Shown here in pieces: positions 19,647 through 29,340 of a DNA stretch of 64,000 nt. The notes beneath the pieces are model-generated. The model made no database searches, was not told the origin of the DNA, and worked only from the letters and a program-made list of their open reading frames with translations. The position numbers and the translations under genes are program-made. How positions within the stretch are numbered: the stretch's first letter is position 1; each line of letters opens with the position of its first letter. Source of the DNA: Brevundimonas aveniformis DSM 17977 (lineage in GTDB: Bacteria; Pseudomonadota; Alphaproteobacteria; Caulobacterales; Caulobacteraceae); NCBI RefSeq assembly GCF_000428765.1, contig NZ_AUAO01000003.1, positions 186,001 to 250,000 of the forward strand. The letters are read 5' to 3'.

Positions 19647-20177
19647 ATGCTCAGGATAGCCCCCCAGATTGAAACGGATAGACTGCGTCTGAACGGACAT
19701 CAGCCCGGTGATTTTGAAGCGGTTGCTGCGATGTGGTCGGACCCCGACGTGGTCCGCTTTATCGGCGGGCGACCGTCTACGCGAGAGGAAAGCTGGGCCC
19801 GGCTCCTGCGTTATGCGGGAAGCTGGGCCATGCTGGGCCAAGGCTTCTGGACCTTTCGCGACAAGGCAAGCGGAGCCTACCTGGGGGAAGGTGGCCTGCT
19901 CAAAGGGCAAAGGTCGCTCGGGACAGAGTTCGATGAAACATCCGAGGTGGGCTGGGCTCTGACGCCGTCGGCCCAGGGACATGGCTATGCGTCAGAGGCC
20001 GTTGGCGCGATTCTCGACTGGGCCGACGCTCAAGGGATCGACCGGACGGTGTGCCTGATCGAGCCGAGCAACGGGGCCTCGATCCGGCTGGCTGAAAGGC
20101 TCGGTTTTCAGCAATACGACAGCACCGTCTATCACGGGGCCCAGGTCAATCTGTATGAGCGATCAGTGACGCGCTGA
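19647..20177 (+). CDS. GNAT family N-acetyltransferase (RimJ/RimL-like)
   Basis: 176 residues. It begins IETDRLRLNGHQPGDFEAV, a typical RimJ/RimL start. Acetyl-CoA is expected at TPSAQGHGYASEAV (about residue 110), followed by the NGASIRLAERLGF helix of the family. It probably acetylates a protein N-terminus or small amine; the substrate is unknown. An AAAGGGG ribosome-binding site lies 3-9 bases before ATG. The stop abuts the stop of the convergent DUF6481 gene. Confidence 0.88.
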   Translation: MLRIAPQIETDRLRLNGHQPGDFEAVAAMWSDPDVVRFIGGRPSTREESWARLLRYAGSWAMLGQGFWTFRDKASGAYLGEGGLLKGQRSLGTEFDETSEVGWALTPSAQGHGYASEAVGAILDWADAQGIDRTVCLIEPSNGASIRLAERLGFQQYDSTVYHGAQVNLYERSVTR

Positions 20178-20522
20178 TCAGGCGCGCTTGAGCTGGCGAC
20201 GGAGACGCGCCTCTTCCTTGGCCGCGGCCTTGCGGTCCTTGCGTTCGGCACGCTTGGCTTCAAGGGCGGCCTGGGCTTCGGCCAGGACCGACGCGGCGCG
20301 CTGGGTCTGCTGGGTGCGGCGTTCTTCTTCCTGCCGGGCCTTTTCCTCAGCGCGCGTTTTGCGCATGGCATCGCGTTCCTGAGCTTTGATCTGGTCGCGC
20401 GTCAACGCGCCCTCAGGTGCCGCCACGCTGGCTTTGGGCTTGAACTTGGCGAGGAGGGCCTTTTTGGCCTCGGCCTGGGTCGAGAGGCGATCGGCAAAGC
20501 CGGGAGAGATTTTAGACTGCAT
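20178..20522 (-). CDS. DUF6481 family protein (highly charged, helical)
   Basis: 114 residues, about half Lys/Arg/Glu/Ala, so almost entirely helical or coiled-coil. The N-terminal GFADRLSTQAEAKKALLAKFK matches my memory of alphaproteobacterial DUF6481 proteins. Function unknown. It has no signal peptide, so it is cytoplasmic. The lysine- and arginine-rich tail would suit nucleic-acid binding, but that is only an inference. Confidence 0.75.
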   Translation of the reverse strand: MQSKISPGFADRLSTQAEAKKALLAKFKPKASVAAPEGALTRDQIKAQERDAMRKTRAEEKARQEEERRTQQTQRAASVLAEAQAALEAKRAERKDRKAAAKEEARLRRQLKRA

Positions 20523-20581
20523 GAATCCTTTGGGGGAGGCCGCTGTGGGCGACCCTCTAAAACCCTAACCGGGCCGAAAAA

Positions 20582-20836
20582 TCAAGACTCGGCGGGCTCG
20601 CCTGACTGGAAGAAGGGTTCAACGACGCCTTTTAGCTTGATCGTCATCGGGTTGCCCTGGCGATCCAGGGCCTTGCCCGCGACCAGGCGAACCCAGCCCT
20701 CGGAGACACAGTATTCGTCGACGTTGGTCTTTTCCTGGCCGTTGAACAGGATGCCGACGCCACGCATCAGCACATCCTCGTCATAGAAGGGGCTGTTCGG
20801 GTTGGACGACAGGCGGTCGGGGGGCGTCTCGGACAT
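20582..20836 (-). CDS. DUF3297 family protein
   Basis: 84 residues. The pattern PDRLSSNPNSPFYDEDVL, GILFNGQEKTNVDEYCVSEGWVR and a closing TIKLKGVVEPFF matches the short, strongly conserved proteobacterial DUF3297 family. It is cytoplasmic with unknown function. It lies upstream of DUF6481 on the same strand. Confidence 0.85.
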   Translation of the reverse strand: MSETPPDRLSSNPNSPFYDEDVLMRGVGILFNGQEKTNVDEYCVSEGWVRLVAGKALDRQGNPMTIKLKGVVEPFFQSGEPAES

Positions 20837-20851
20837 GGCGTTGCGATAGCC

Positions 20852-22117
20852 TCAGCCGCGGTCGGACGCAACGACCTGTTCGCTGCGGTTGAGGATTGTC
20901 GTCACGGCCAGATCCGCAGAGACATTGCCGACCGTTCGGAAGATGTCGGGAATAACCTCGACCGCTAGGAGCAGGGGCAACAGTTCCACCGGTGCCCCCA
21001 TCGCCAGGCAGATCGGTGCGATGGAAATGAAGAAGCTCGACTGACCGGGCAGGCCGACCGAAGAGATGGAGACGGCGAAAGCCACGATCCCACCGGCGAT
21101 CATCTGACCGATGGAGGGCTCGACCCCCGACACATGACAGATGAAGAAGACCACACCGAGATTGGCCACAGGGCTGGTCATGCGAAATAGCGCGACGGCC
21201 AGCGGCAGAACCAGGCCCGCCACCCGCTCGGGCACATCGAGATGATCGACGGCCCGTTCCACCATGACAGGCAGCGTGCCGAGCGATGACTGGGTCGAGA
21301 ACGCAACCACCTGCGCCGGTGCAATGGCCCGTGCAAACCTGGCTAGCGGCACCTTTCCGAAAACAGAGGCGAGGGGGTAGGCGAACAGAGCGACCAGAAT
21401 GCAACCTGACGAAATCAGCAGGACATAGTGGACGATGGCCCCGGTCGAGCCGAACCCACTGCGAAGCCCCAGCGTCAGGGCCAGGGCGAAGACCCCGATG
21501 GGAGCCACGAACAACACCCAGTTGACGATAACGATCATGGCGTCAGCAATGGCGTCGAAGACGCCGACCAATAGGGCGCGTTGGTGTTCTGGCAACCGTG
21601 TCACAGCGAAGGCGAAGAACAGCGCAAAGATGACCAGCGGCAAGATGGCGTTCTCGGCGGCCGCCGTGACGGGGTTGGTCGGGGCCAGGGATTGCAGCCA
21701 GGAGCCAAAATCAATGGCCTGTGGGGGCGGCGGCGCTTCGGTACCTGCCGCGCCGACATAAAGTGAAGCAGCGCTGGCCGGATCGACCGGCCATACGGAA
21801 TTGACAAGTGGGTAGAGCATCAGGCTGGCGGCGATCACCACCACCAGCAGGCCGGCGAACCACATGATGGCCCGTGAGGTCAGACGTCCGGCAGACGCTG
21901 CGTCAGACACCGCCGCAACCCCCACCACAAGCAGCGACAGCACCAGCGGGATAACGGTCATCTGCAGCGCCCCCAACCAGATACCGCCGACGGCCTCGGC
22001 AATCGAGATCAGGCCGCCCGTCGAGCCTAGGTTCATCCCCTGGAGGACCGCTCCCGTCGCGAGCCCGACGATGAGCGCCAACAGCACACGACCGCTGACC
22101 GAGGTGAGAAATGTCAT
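20852..22117 (-). CDS. Dicarboxylate/amino acid:cation symporter (DAACS)
   Basis: 421-residue membrane protein of the GltP/DctA family. It imports dicarboxylates or acidic amino acids with Na+ or H+. Hairpin 1 is visible as FSTQSSLGTLP, the TM7 region has the FRMTSPVANLGVVFF pattern, and hairpin 2 has GLPGQSSFFISIAPICLAMG. The NMDGT-type sodium motif of glutamate carriers is not seen in standard form, so the substrate is open. It is divergent from the DUF819 gene. Confidence 0.9.
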   Translation of the reverse strand: MTFLTSVSGRVLLALIVGLATGAVLQGMNLGSTGGLISIAEAVGGIWLGALQMTVIPLVLSLLVVGVAAVSDAASAGRLTSRAIMWFAGLLVVVIAASLMLYPLVNSVWPVDPASAASLYVGAAGTEAPPPPQAIDFGSWLQSLAPTNPVTAAAENAILPLVIFALFFAFAVTRLPEHQRALLVGVFDAIADAMIVIVNWVLFVAPIGVFALALTLGLRSGFGSTGAIVHYVLLISSGCILVALFAYPLASVFGKVPLARFARAIAPAQVVAFSTQSSLGTLPVMVERAVDHLDVPERVAGLVLPLAVALFRMTSPVANLGVVFFICHVSGVEPSIGQMIAGGIVAFAVSISSVGLPGQSSFFISIAPICLAMGAPVELLPLLLAVEVIPDIFRTVGNVSADLAVTTILNRSEQVVASDRG

Positions 22118-22247
22118 GGGGAACCTGTCTGAATCGGGAACGTGAGGATCGGGAGGCTACCGGCGTTTGGCAATCCCAAAAGCCATAGTGCCTTGCCACA
22201 GGGGGGTCTGGCGGGCTGAATGGGCACTGATTCCGACGGAGCCGAGA

Positions 22248-23507
22248 ATGACTGACCCCGCCGAAACCGCTGCCCTGATCACGAATGACGCCGTTGTCCT
22301 GGGCCTGCTCGCCATAATCCTTGGGGGGGTGTTCTGGGCTTCGAGCCTTCAGAACAGGGCGGTTCAGCGGTTCTTCTCGATCATTCCGGCGCTGCTGCTG
22401 TGCTATTTTTTGCCGTCGCTTCTGACTACCTTCGGGATCGTCGATCCCGAACAGTCCAAGCTCTATTTCGTGGCGTCGCGGTATCTGCTGCCCGCGGCTC
22501 TGGTCTTGCTTACCGTGTCGGCGGATCTTCCAGCTACCCTGCGCCTCGGGCCAAAGGCCTTGATCATGTTCTTTACCGGCACGCTGGGTGTGATGATCGG
22601 GGGGCCGGTCGCGATCTGGCTAACGAGCGTGTTTGCCCCCGAACTCCTCGGCACTGGCCCGGAGGCGATCTGGCGCGGCATGGCGACCGTCGCCGGAAGC
22701 TGGATCGGTGGATCGGCTAACCAGGCGGCTCTGTACGAGATATTCGGTGCCGGCCCGGACGTCTTCTCGATCTGGATTGCAGTCGATGTGATCGTGGCCA
22801 ACATCTGGATGGCCGTTGTGCTGTGGATCGCGGCCAATCAGACGCGGGTAGATCGCTGGTTGAAGGCAGATTCCAGCGCCGTGGTGGCCGTGCGCGAAAA
22901 GGCGGAAGCCTATGAGTTGGCCAACGCCCGCATCCCGACTCTGAAGGACCTGATCATCATTCTGGCCGTCGGGTTCGGCGCCGTCGGCATCTCGCATTTT
23001 GCCGCCGACTATCTCTCCGCCTGGTTCGGTGAAACCTATCCAAGTCTGGACCAGCTATCCTTGAACTCCAGCTTCTTCTGGCTGGTGCTGGTGGCAACGA
23101 TCATCGGGGTCGTGCTGTCCTTTACACCGGCGCGCAAACTGCAAGGGGCAGGGGCGGCCAAGGTCGGCTCGGTCTTCGTCTATATCCTGGTGGCTTGCGT
23201 CGGTTTGAACATGAACATCGGGGCGATCCTCGAGAGCCCAGTCTATTTCCTGATCGGGGGCGTCTGGATGCTGGTTCACGTCATCCTGATGTTCACGGTG
23301 GCGCGTTTGATCCGGGCCCCCAGCTTCTTCCTGGGGGTCGGCTCGATGGCCAATATCGGCGGCGCGGCCAGCGGCCCCGTCGCGGCGGCGGCCTTCCACC
23401 CCTCGCTGGCCCCGGTTGGGGTGTTGCTCGCGGTTCTCGGTTACATCGTGGGCACGGCAGCGGGGTGGGCGACAGGCCTGATGATGGCCCAGATCGGTGG
23501 CGGATAA
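22248..23507 (+). CDS. DUF819 family membrane protein
   Basis: 419 residues with about ten hydrophobic helices. The Gly-rich stretches GSWIGGSANQAAL (about residue 150) and GVGSMANIGGAASGPVAAAAF (about 365) are repeated half-transporter signatures typical of DUF819 (YjcL-like). It is probably an ion or metabolite transporter; nothing here shows its substrate. I chose ATG 22248, preceded by a GAG-rich ribosome-binding site, because the upstream extension of 27 residues is not hydrophobic or conserved-looking. Confidence 0.85.
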   Translation: MTDPAETAALITNDAVVLGLLAIILGGVFWASSLQNRAVQRFFSIIPALLLCYFLPSLLTTFGIVDPEQSKLYFVASRYLLPAALVLLTVSADLPATLRLGPKALIMFFTGTLGVMIGGPVAIWLTSVFAPELLGTGPEAIWRGMATVAGSWIGGSANQAALYEIFGAGPDVFSIWIAVDVIVANIWMAVVLWIAANQTRVDRWLKADSSAVVAVREKAEAYELANARIPTLKDLIIILAVGFGAVGISHFAADYLSAWFGETYPSLDQLSLNSSFFWLVLVATIIGVVLSFTPARKLQGAGAAKVGSVFVYILVACVGLNMNIGAILESPVYFLIGGVWMLVHVILMFTVARLIRAPSFFLGVGSMANIGGAASGPVAAAAFHPSLAPVGVLLAVLGYIVGTAAGWATGLMMAQIGGG

Positions 23508-23559
23508 CCGTATTTTGCCAAGGGTTGAGTTGCGCCGCACCTCAGCCTAACTGGCCTCC

Positions 23560-24501
23560 ATGGACCCCATTCTCTCGATCCGCGGCCTGTCGAAGACCTA
23601 TGCGACAGGCCTACAGGCGCTGCATCCTGTCGATCTCGACATCAACAAGGGCGAGATATTCGCCCTTCTGGGCCCGAACGGGGCCGGCAAGACGACCCTT
23701 ATCTCGATCATCTGTGGGATCGTGACGCCATCGGATGGCGAGGTTCTGGCGGATGGATATGACATCCAGCTCGACTATCGGGAGACGCGCTCGCGCATCG
23801 GTTTGGTGCCGCAGGAACTGACGACGGACTCGTTCGAAAGTGTCTGGTCGACGGTCTGTCTGTCCAGGGGGCTTTTCGGCAAGGCCCCGGATCCGGCGGT
23901 CATCGAACGCGTGCTGAAATCGTTGTCGCTCTGGGACAAGCGCAACGACAAGATTATGACCCTGTCGGGTGGCATGAAACGTCGCGTCCTGATCGCCAAG
24001 GCCCTGTCGCACGAGCCGACGATCCTGTTTCTAGACGAGCCCACGGCCGGCGTTGATGTCGAGCTGCGCCGCGACATGTGGGCGCTGGTGCGCGGCCTCA
24101 GAGATGAGGGCGTCACCGTCATCCTGACCACCCACTACATCGAAGAAGCCGAGGAGATGGCCGACCGGGTTGGGGTGATTTCCAGGGGGCGGCTGATCCT
24201 GGTCGAAGAGACGCAGGCCTTGATGAAGAAGCTGGGCAAGAAAACCCTGACGCTGGCGTTGCAAGAGCCGCTCACTGCCTTGCCGGAGGGCCTGTCTGAT
24301 TGGTTCCTAACGCTGAAAGCAGATGGCAACGAGCTGGAGTATGTATTTGATAGCAATGCAGAAAGAACGGGCGTTCCGTCGCTGCTGCGGCGCCTGTCGG
24401 ATCTGGGAATCGGCTTCAAGGACCTGAATACCGCCCAGAGTTCGCTGGAGGAGATCTTCGTGGGACTTGTCCACGCAACCGCTGAGGAGGCCGGCCAATG
24501 A
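23560..24501 (+). CDS. ABC transporter ATP-binding protein (YadG-like)
   Basis: 313 residues with Walker [10 protein letters not shown] (about 42-50), a Q-loop in LVPQELT, signature [16 protein letters not shown], Walker [13 protein letters not shown] and the H-loop TTHYIEEAE. The C-terminal extension is typical of DrrA/NodI-like exporters. It pairs with the overlapping permease gene (ATGA) to form an ABC-2 exporter. Drug, lipid or polysaccharide cargo cannot be inferred. Confidence 0.93.
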   Translation: MDPILSIRGLSKTYATGLQALHPVDLDINKGEIFALLGPNGAGKTTLISIICGIVTPSDGEVLADGYDIQLDYRETRSRIGLVPQELTTDSFESVWSTVCLSRGLFGKAPDPAVIERVLKSLSLWDKRNDKIMTLSGGMKRRVLIAKALSHEPTILFLDEPTAGVDVELRRDMWALVRGLRDEGVTVILTTHYIEEAEEMADRVGVISRGRLILVEETQALMKKLGKKTLTLALQEPLTALPEGLSDWFLTLKADGNELEYVFDSNAERTGVPSLLRRLSDLGIGFKDLNTAQSSLEEIFVGLVHATAEEAGQ

Positions 24502-25265
24502 CCTTCAATCGGCATGGCGTCTGGGCGCTCTATAAGTTCGAGATGAACCGGGCGCGGCGGACCCTCTGGCAGAGTCTGGTCACGCCGGTGGTGACGACAT
24601 CGCTGTACTTCGTGGTCTTCGGATCGGCCATCGGTAGCCGGATGAACCAGATTGAGGGCGTAGACTACGCCGCCTTCATTGTGCCGGGTCTGATCATGCT
24701 GAGCCTGTTCACCCAGAGCCTCTTCAACGCCAGCTTCGCGATCTATTTTCCCAAATTCGCCGGCACCATCTACGAGATCTTGTCGGCCCCCATGTCGCCG
24801 TTTGAGATCGTGACCGCCTATGTTGGAGCGGCGGCGAGTAAGTCGGTCATCCTGGGGATGGTGATCCTGGGGACGGCCTCTCTGTTTGTGCCTCTGCGCA
24901 TTGAGCATCCGGTGCTGATGCTCGCCTTCCTGTTCCTGACCGCGCTTAGCTTCTCACTTTTTGGGTTCCTCCTGGGCATCTGGGCCAAAGGCTTCGAGGA
25001 ACTGAACGCGGTTCCGATGCTGATCGTGACGCCGCTGACCTTCCTGGGCGGTGCCTTCTATTCGATCCATATGCTGCCGGAGTTCTGGCGAACGGTGAGC
25101 CTGTTCAACCCGATCGTCTATTTGATCTCGGGCTTCCGCTGGACCTTCTACGGCCAGGGAGATGTGCCGGTCGCGATCAGTCTGGCGGCTATCGGCGGAT
25201 TTTTGGCTGTGTGTCTGGCGGTCGTGACCTGGGTCTTCAGGACGGGCTACCGACTGAAGAACTAA
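24498..25265 (+). CDS. ABC-2 type transporter permease (YadH-like)
   Basis: 255 residues with about six transmembrane helices and an ABC-2 signature around [34 protein letters not shown]. The start overlaps the ATPase stop. The stop shares CTAA with the convergent cytochrome gene. It forms a half-transporter dimer with the upstream ATPase. Confidence 0.92.
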   Translation: MTFNRHGVWALYKFEMNRARRTLWQSLVTPVVTTSLYFVVFGSAIGSRMNQIEGVDYAAFIVPGLIMLSLFTQSLFNASFAIYFPKFAGTIYEILSAPMSPFEIVTAYVGAAASKSVILGMVILGTASLFVPLRIEHPVLMLAFLFLTALSFSLFGFLLGIWAKGFEELNAVPMLIVTPLTFLGGAFYSIHMLPEFWRTVSLFNPIVYLISGFRWTFYGQGDVPVAISLAAIGGFLAVCLAVVTWVFRTGYRLKN

Positions 25266-26098
25266 GGGATCGCCTCGGCGCGGGCGACCAGATAGGCGTG
25301 GAGCGAAGCGATCTCCGCGTCCGTCATGTGCGAGAACCGTCCGCGCGAGACCACCGCCATCAGGCCCAGATCCCGGTCGTCCAGAGCCTGCCCGGTCCGC
25401 ATGAGGCGCGTGAACCCCGCAAGGTCGTAGGTCGCGGCCCGGCTGAGGTCCGGCGTGAAGCCTTCGCGCCCGCTCAGATTCGAGCCATGACACTCGCTAC
25501 ACACCGTCACCGCCAGATGCCGGCCATCAGCCTGTGCGGGGCCTAGATCGAGTGCAGGGTTGGCCCGAGCCTCTGCGACATAGGCCGGTGAGAGCCGTAA
25601 CTGACCCGTCAACAGCTGCCAGCGTCCCCGAAGGGTCAGCACCGGCACCGGCGTCGGCGGCCCGGCTGGCTGGTGAATCCGCAGGAAGGCCAGGAGGTCG
25701 GACATTTCGGCGTCCGTCACCTCGACCCAACTCTCCGACGGCATCGCCCAGAGCGGCCGGTCGTCATGGCGAACGCCGCCCCGGATCGCTCGGGCGAGTT
25801 CAGCGTCGTCATAGAAAGCCATGGCTCGGGTGAGATTGGCCGCTTGCACGGTCGCCAGACCCGGCTCTTCCCAAACGAAGTCACCTTGCAAATCAACACC
25901 ATGACAGCCGGAGCAGCCGTAGATGTACGACAGCCGTTCGCCTCTGGCGATCGCCTCAGGACTGGTGGCGGCCGAGATCTCGGGGGCCGGTCGATAGTCC
26001 AATCGCGCCAGTTGCATCGAGGTGGCGGTCCAAAAGAAGAGGGCCGCCATGCCGCAAACAAAGACGACACCGATGACGGCCCGTCCTAGCCAGATCAT
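25262..26098 (-). CDS. Membrane-anchored diheme c-type cytochrome
   Basis: 278 residues with an N-terminal transmembrane anchor (about 5-30) and two cytochrome c domains. Each has a heme motif: CSGCH (about residue 60) and CSECH (about 200). Candidate axial methionines lie further on, such as in WAMPSE and MTDAEI. The domains are periplasmic. Proteins of this shape feed electrons to terminal oxidases or from dehydrogenases. The gene is 3 bp from doxX in the same direction. Confidence 0.9.
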   Translation of the reverse strand: MIWLGRAVIGVVFVCGMAALFFWTATSMQLARLDYRPAPEISAATSPEAIARGERLSYIYGCSGCHGVDLQGDFVWEEPGLATVQAANLTRAMAFYDDAELARAIRGGVRHDDRPLWAMPSESWVEVTDAEMSDLLAFLRIHQPAGPPTPVPVLTLRGRWQLLTGQLRLSPAYVAEARANPALDLGPAQADGRHLAVTVCSECHGSNLSGREGFTPDLSRAATYDLAGFTRLMRTGQALDDRDLGLMAVVSRGRFSHMTDAEIASLHAYLVARAEAIP

Positions 26099-26101
26099 CG
26101 G

Positions 26102-26500
26102 TCAGGCCTTCCGGCCGAGGATCGCATCGAGGCTCCACGCGCCCGGTCCTGCGAAGGCGAGATAGAAGAACACCCAGCAGTACATCACCGCCAGTTCGCC
26201 CTGATTGACCAGCGGATAAAGGCTGCTCGGCGCGTGGAACTGGAAGTAGGCCACGGCCATCATGCCCGACAGGATAAAGGCGACCGGTCGGGTGAACAGG
26301 CCCAATACGATCAATGCGCCGCCGACCAGTTCCAGCACCCCCCCGATTCCCATCTGGCTCATCAGTTCAAACGGACCACGGGCCGCTTCCGGGAAGCCGA
26401 AAATCTTCTGTGTGCCGTGCTGCATGAACATCAGCCCGGCAACGATCCTGAGCAGGCTCAGGACCTGGGGCGCGCGCTCGGACAAACCCGTCAAATTCAT
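26102..26500 (-). CDS. DoxX family membrane protein
   Basis: 132 residues, four transmembrane helices. The family pattern is LLRIVAGLMFMQHGTQKIFG, then GGVLELVGGALIVLGLFTRPVAF. DoxX-type proteins are linked to quinone-coupled redox or membrane thiol homeostasis; the exact function is unknown. It lies upstream of the diheme cytochrome, so a shared redox role is plausible. Confidence 0.9.
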   Translation of the reverse strand: MNLTGLSERAPQVLSLLRIVAGLMFMQHGTQKIFGFPEAARGPFELMSQMGIGGVLELVGGALIVLGLFTRPVAFILSGMMAVAYFQFHAPSSLYPLVNQGELAVMYCWVFFYLAFAGPGAWSLDAILGRKA

Positions 26501-26584
26501 GGGGAACCCTCCTGTTTCAGGTCATGTCGACCCAAGTGTCAGGAACCGTGACTGTTGCGGGCTTGCTTGGCAAGCTGGTTGTCC

Positions 26585-28165
26585 TCAGGCGGCGCGAGCC
26601 TCGGTTTCCGCCATCTTCTGAAGGGAGACATAGTCCGTCTTCCCTGTCCCCAAGACCGTCACAGCAGCCACCTTGATGATCTTCTTGGGCACGGCCAGTT
26701 CCGGTGCGCCGTGGGAGCGCGCCCACTCGGCCAGCCGAGCGACCTCGGCATCGTTGCGATCCGTGACGAGAATCAGCCGCTCTCCCTTGCGGGTATCGGC
26801 CACGGCTACGACGGCGTGATGGTTCTCCGGCCAGACCGCCGAGGCCAGACCTTCAACCGCCGTCAGGCTGACCATTTCGCCACCGATCTTGGCGAAGCGT
26901 TTGACCCGTCCAAGGATGGTGCAATAGCCGTCCGGGTCGATGGAGACGATATCGCCGGTGTCGTGCCAGCCACCTTCCAGAGGCTCGATGATCTCGGGGT
27001 CGTCCGGCGACAGATAGCCGTCCATGACGTTGGGACCGCGCAGGTAGAGTCGTCCGCCTTCCTCGATGCCTGGCACCGGTTCGATGCGCCACTCCATGCC
27101 CGGAAGCATCTGGCCGACGGTGCCGGGGCGATTGCGGTCGGGGTGGTTGACCGCCACCACCGGCGCGGCCTCGGTCGCCCCGTAGCCTTCCAGCAGTTTC
27201 AGGCCATGGAAGCGGGTATTGAACAGATGGTGGGTTTCGTCGCGCACGCGCTCGGCCCCGGCTACGACGAATTTCAGGCTGTCGAAATCGTCGGGACTTG
27301 CCAGACGGGCCCACTGGTTGAGGAAGGTGTCGGTCGCAAACAGGATGGAGGGCTTTACCTCGGGCAATAGCTCTACGATCTGTTTGGCATGAAGCGGCGA
27401 GGGGTACTGGAAAGCCTTCATCCCCTCCAACAAGGGCAACAGGACCCCGCCGGTCAGGCCCAGGCAGTGGAAGGTTGGCATGGGGTTGAACATGACCCAG
27501 TCGGGATCAAGGTCGATATGCTGGGCCACCTGACGACAGTTGGCGATCAGGTTCGACTGGGACAGGACCACCCCCTTGGGGGCACCAAAGCTGCCCGAGG
27601 TAAACAGGATAACCCCGGGTGAGGCCGGATCGGACTTGACGCGGAACTGACGCGGGAACATCCCCGCCATCAGGCCATAGACCTTGTCGCCGATGCCGAT
27701 GGTCTTGCGCACGTCGTCAAGCCAGACGACCTTGGCCTCGGCTTCGATGGCGGTGACCAGGTCGTCCAGCTTGGCCTGGGACACGAACCGCTTGGCCGAC
27801 AGAACCGTCTTGACGCCGGCGGCCCGAATAGCGGCCGTCACATTGCGCGCGCCGGACGTGAAGTTCAGCATCACCGGCACCCGGCCATGGCCGAGGAGGC
27901 CGTAGTAGGTCACCACGACGCCGGAACTGGTCGGGAGCAGGATGCCGATCCTTTCGCCAGGCTCGGTCATGGCGGCAATCTTGCCGCCAAGAACCAGCGC
28001 GGCCCGGATCAACCCTGTATAGGTCAGGGGATTTCGGTCCTGGTCCTCCAGGATGACCTTGTCGCCGTACTTGTCTCGCGCCGCGATCAGGGCGTCGAAA
28101 ATCGTTTCGCTGTTGACCTGGTAGTTCAGCGTTTCACGCAAACTGTCCTCCGGGGCGGATTTCAT
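26585..28165 (-). CDS. Stand-alone AMP-forming acyl-ACP/acyl-CoA synthetase (Aas-like)
   Basis: 526 residues. Adenylate-forming motifs are FTSGSFGAPKGVVLSQSN (about 175-195), GYGATEAAP, and WHDTGDIVSIDPDGY followed by GRVKRFAKIGGEMVS. The whole protein resembles the C-terminal half of the bifunctional Aas enzyme (acyl-ACP synthetase), including RVPVMLNFTSGARNV, but lacks the acyltransferase half. It is predicted to activate free fatty acids released from lipids, as acyl-ACP or acyl-CoA. Confidence 0.82.
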   Translation of the reverse strand: MKSAPEDSLRETLNYQVNSETIFDALIAARDKYGDKVILEDQDRNPLTYTGLIRAALVLGGKIAAMTEPGERIGILLPTSSGVVVTYYGLLGHGRVPVMLNFTSGARNVTAAIRAAGVKTVLSAKRFVSQAKLDDLVTAIEAEAKVVWLDDVRKTIGIGDKVYGLMAGMFPRQFRVKSDPASPGVILFTSGSFGAPKGVVLSQSNLIANCRQVAQHIDLDPDWVMFNPMPTFHCLGLTGGVLLPLLEGMKAFQYPSPLHAKQIVELLPEVKPSILFATDTFLNQWARLASPDDFDSLKFVVAGAERVRDETHHLFNTRFHGLKLLEGYGATEAAPVVAVNHPDRNRPGTVGQMLPGMEWRIEPVPGIEEGGRLYLRGPNVMDGYLSPDDPEIIEPLEGGWHDTGDIVSIDPDGYCTILGRVKRFAKIGGEMVSLTAVEGLASAVWPENHHAVVAVADTRKGERLILVTDRNDAEVARLAEWARSHGAPELAVPKKIIKVAAVTVLGTGKTDYVSLQKMAETEARAA

Positions 28166-28270
28166 CCGCCTTCGTTCTTGAGGCAGGGAAACTAGGCGCG
28201 CCGGAGGCAGTTGAAAAGATGGCTTACGTTGCGTGAACGGTTTGCCGGAATTTGCCGGCCAGCCAGAGGC

Positions 28271-28630
28271 TCAGCACGGATAGCGTTCGGCCATCCATTC
28301 ACGCATGGCCTGGGTCACGCTGATGTGACGGCGAGATGCGGGGATGCTGTTCAGCCGGTTCATCACGGCATCGGCGGAAAGCGAGACACGTCCGCCCTCC
28401 GGCGGACAGAAGGCCGGGGTTCGCCCCGCAGCTTCGGCAGCTCGACGCTCGTTTCCAAGGGTTTCAAAGGCCCCGCGAATCTCACCCATCAAGCGCCGGG
28501 TGTCGGATCTCAGCAGGGCGCTGGGGTTGCGCGGAATGTCTTCCGCCTCGGCCAGAAACTCTGACACCGGCATGGCATGGGCGAGCGCAGGCGTCGCCAC
28601 CAGAGCCAGGATAAGCAGCAGCCGTTTCAT
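28271..28630 (-). CDS. Rap1a/Tai-like exported protein
   Basis: 119 residues with a signal peptide ending ALAHA. The mature part has AFCPP at about residue 75 and ends in AERYPC, so two cysteines could form a disulfide. The helical pattern NRLNSIPASRRH...AMREWMAERYPC fits the Rap1a/Tai immunity-protein family, known from type VI secretion effector immunity in Serratia. No effector gene lies nearby, so here it may be a domesticated or unrelated family member. I chose ATG 28630 because it gives a clean signal peptide. Confidence 0.6.
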   Translation of the reverse strand: MKRLLLILALVATPALAHAMPVSEFLAEAEDIPRNPSALLRSDTRRLMGEIRGAFETLGNERRAAEAAGRTPAFCPPEGGRVSLSADAVMNRLNSIPASRRHISVTQAMREWMAERYPC

Positions 28631-28691
28631 GCAATCCTCCGCTCCCAAAGAATGCCGTCGCGATGATGGCGGAACAAGGGCTCCGAAAGGC

Positions 28692-28728
28692 AAAAAAAGG
28701 GCGCGCGCCCGGATCGGACGCGCGCCCC
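28692..28728 (-). terminator. Rho-independent terminator of the rpsF-rpsR-rplI operon
   Basis: Stem GGGCGCGCG/CGCGCGCCC (28699-28707 with 28719-28727). On the minus strand it is followed by seven Ts, directly downstream of rplI. Confidence 0.85.
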
Positions 28729-28754
28729 TTTGATCAGAGTGCGGTTGGGAAGCC

Positions 28755-29339
28755 TCAGGCTTCTTCGCCAAGGAACTCCTGTTGGCCGGCACCGCCTTCG
28801 ACCATGTCAGCGACCTGCTCGGCGGCCGCTTCGCGCTCTTCTGCGAACTGGCTGGCGATGACGTCTTCGCCACGGGCCTGGCGTTCGGCTTCATCGGCCG
28901 AACGGGCCACGTTGATCTTGACGGTCACGGCGACCTCAGCGTGCAGGCGAACCTGCACATCGTGAACGCCCAGGGTCTTGATCGGGTTGTTCAGAACAAC
29001 CTGGCTGCGCTCAACCTTGCCGCCTTCGGCCTGGATGGCGTCGGCAACGTCACGGGCGGTGACCGACCCGTACAGCTGACCCGATTCACCAGCCTGACGG
29101 ATCAGGACATAGGTTTGGCCATCGAGCTTCTCGCCGGTCTTGCCGGCATCGGCCTTGGCCTTTTCGTTGCGGGCCTCGATCTGGGCGCGCTGGGCCTCAA
29201 ACACCTTGAGATTGGCGTTAGTGGCGCGCAGGGCCTTTTCGCGCGGGAGCAGGAAGTTGCGGGCGAAGCCGTCCTTAACCGTGACGACGTCACCGATGGC
29301 GCCGAGATTCTCGACGCGTTCAAGCAGAACGACCTTCAT
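28755..29339 (-). CDS. rplI: 50S ribosomal protein L9
   Basis: 194 residues. The N-terminal rRNA-binding domain [32 protein letters not shown] is followed by the long connecting helix and a C-terminal domain ([16 protein letters not shown]). The length exceeds the E. coli protein (149) because of a C-terminal Glu/Ala-rich extension, common in alphaproteobacteria. It is the last gene of the conserved rpsF-rpsR-rplI set, with a terminator following. Confidence 0.97.
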   Translation of the reverse strand: MKVVLLERVENLGAIGDVVTVKDGFARNFLLPREKALRATNANLKVFEAQRAQIEARNEKAKADAGKTGEKLDGQTYVLIRQAGESGQLYGSVTARDVADAIQAEGGKVERSQVVLNNPIKTLGVHDVQVRLHAEVAVTVKINVARSADEAERQARGEDVIASQFAEEREAAAEQVADMVEGGAGQQEFLGEEA

Positions 29340-29340
29340 C

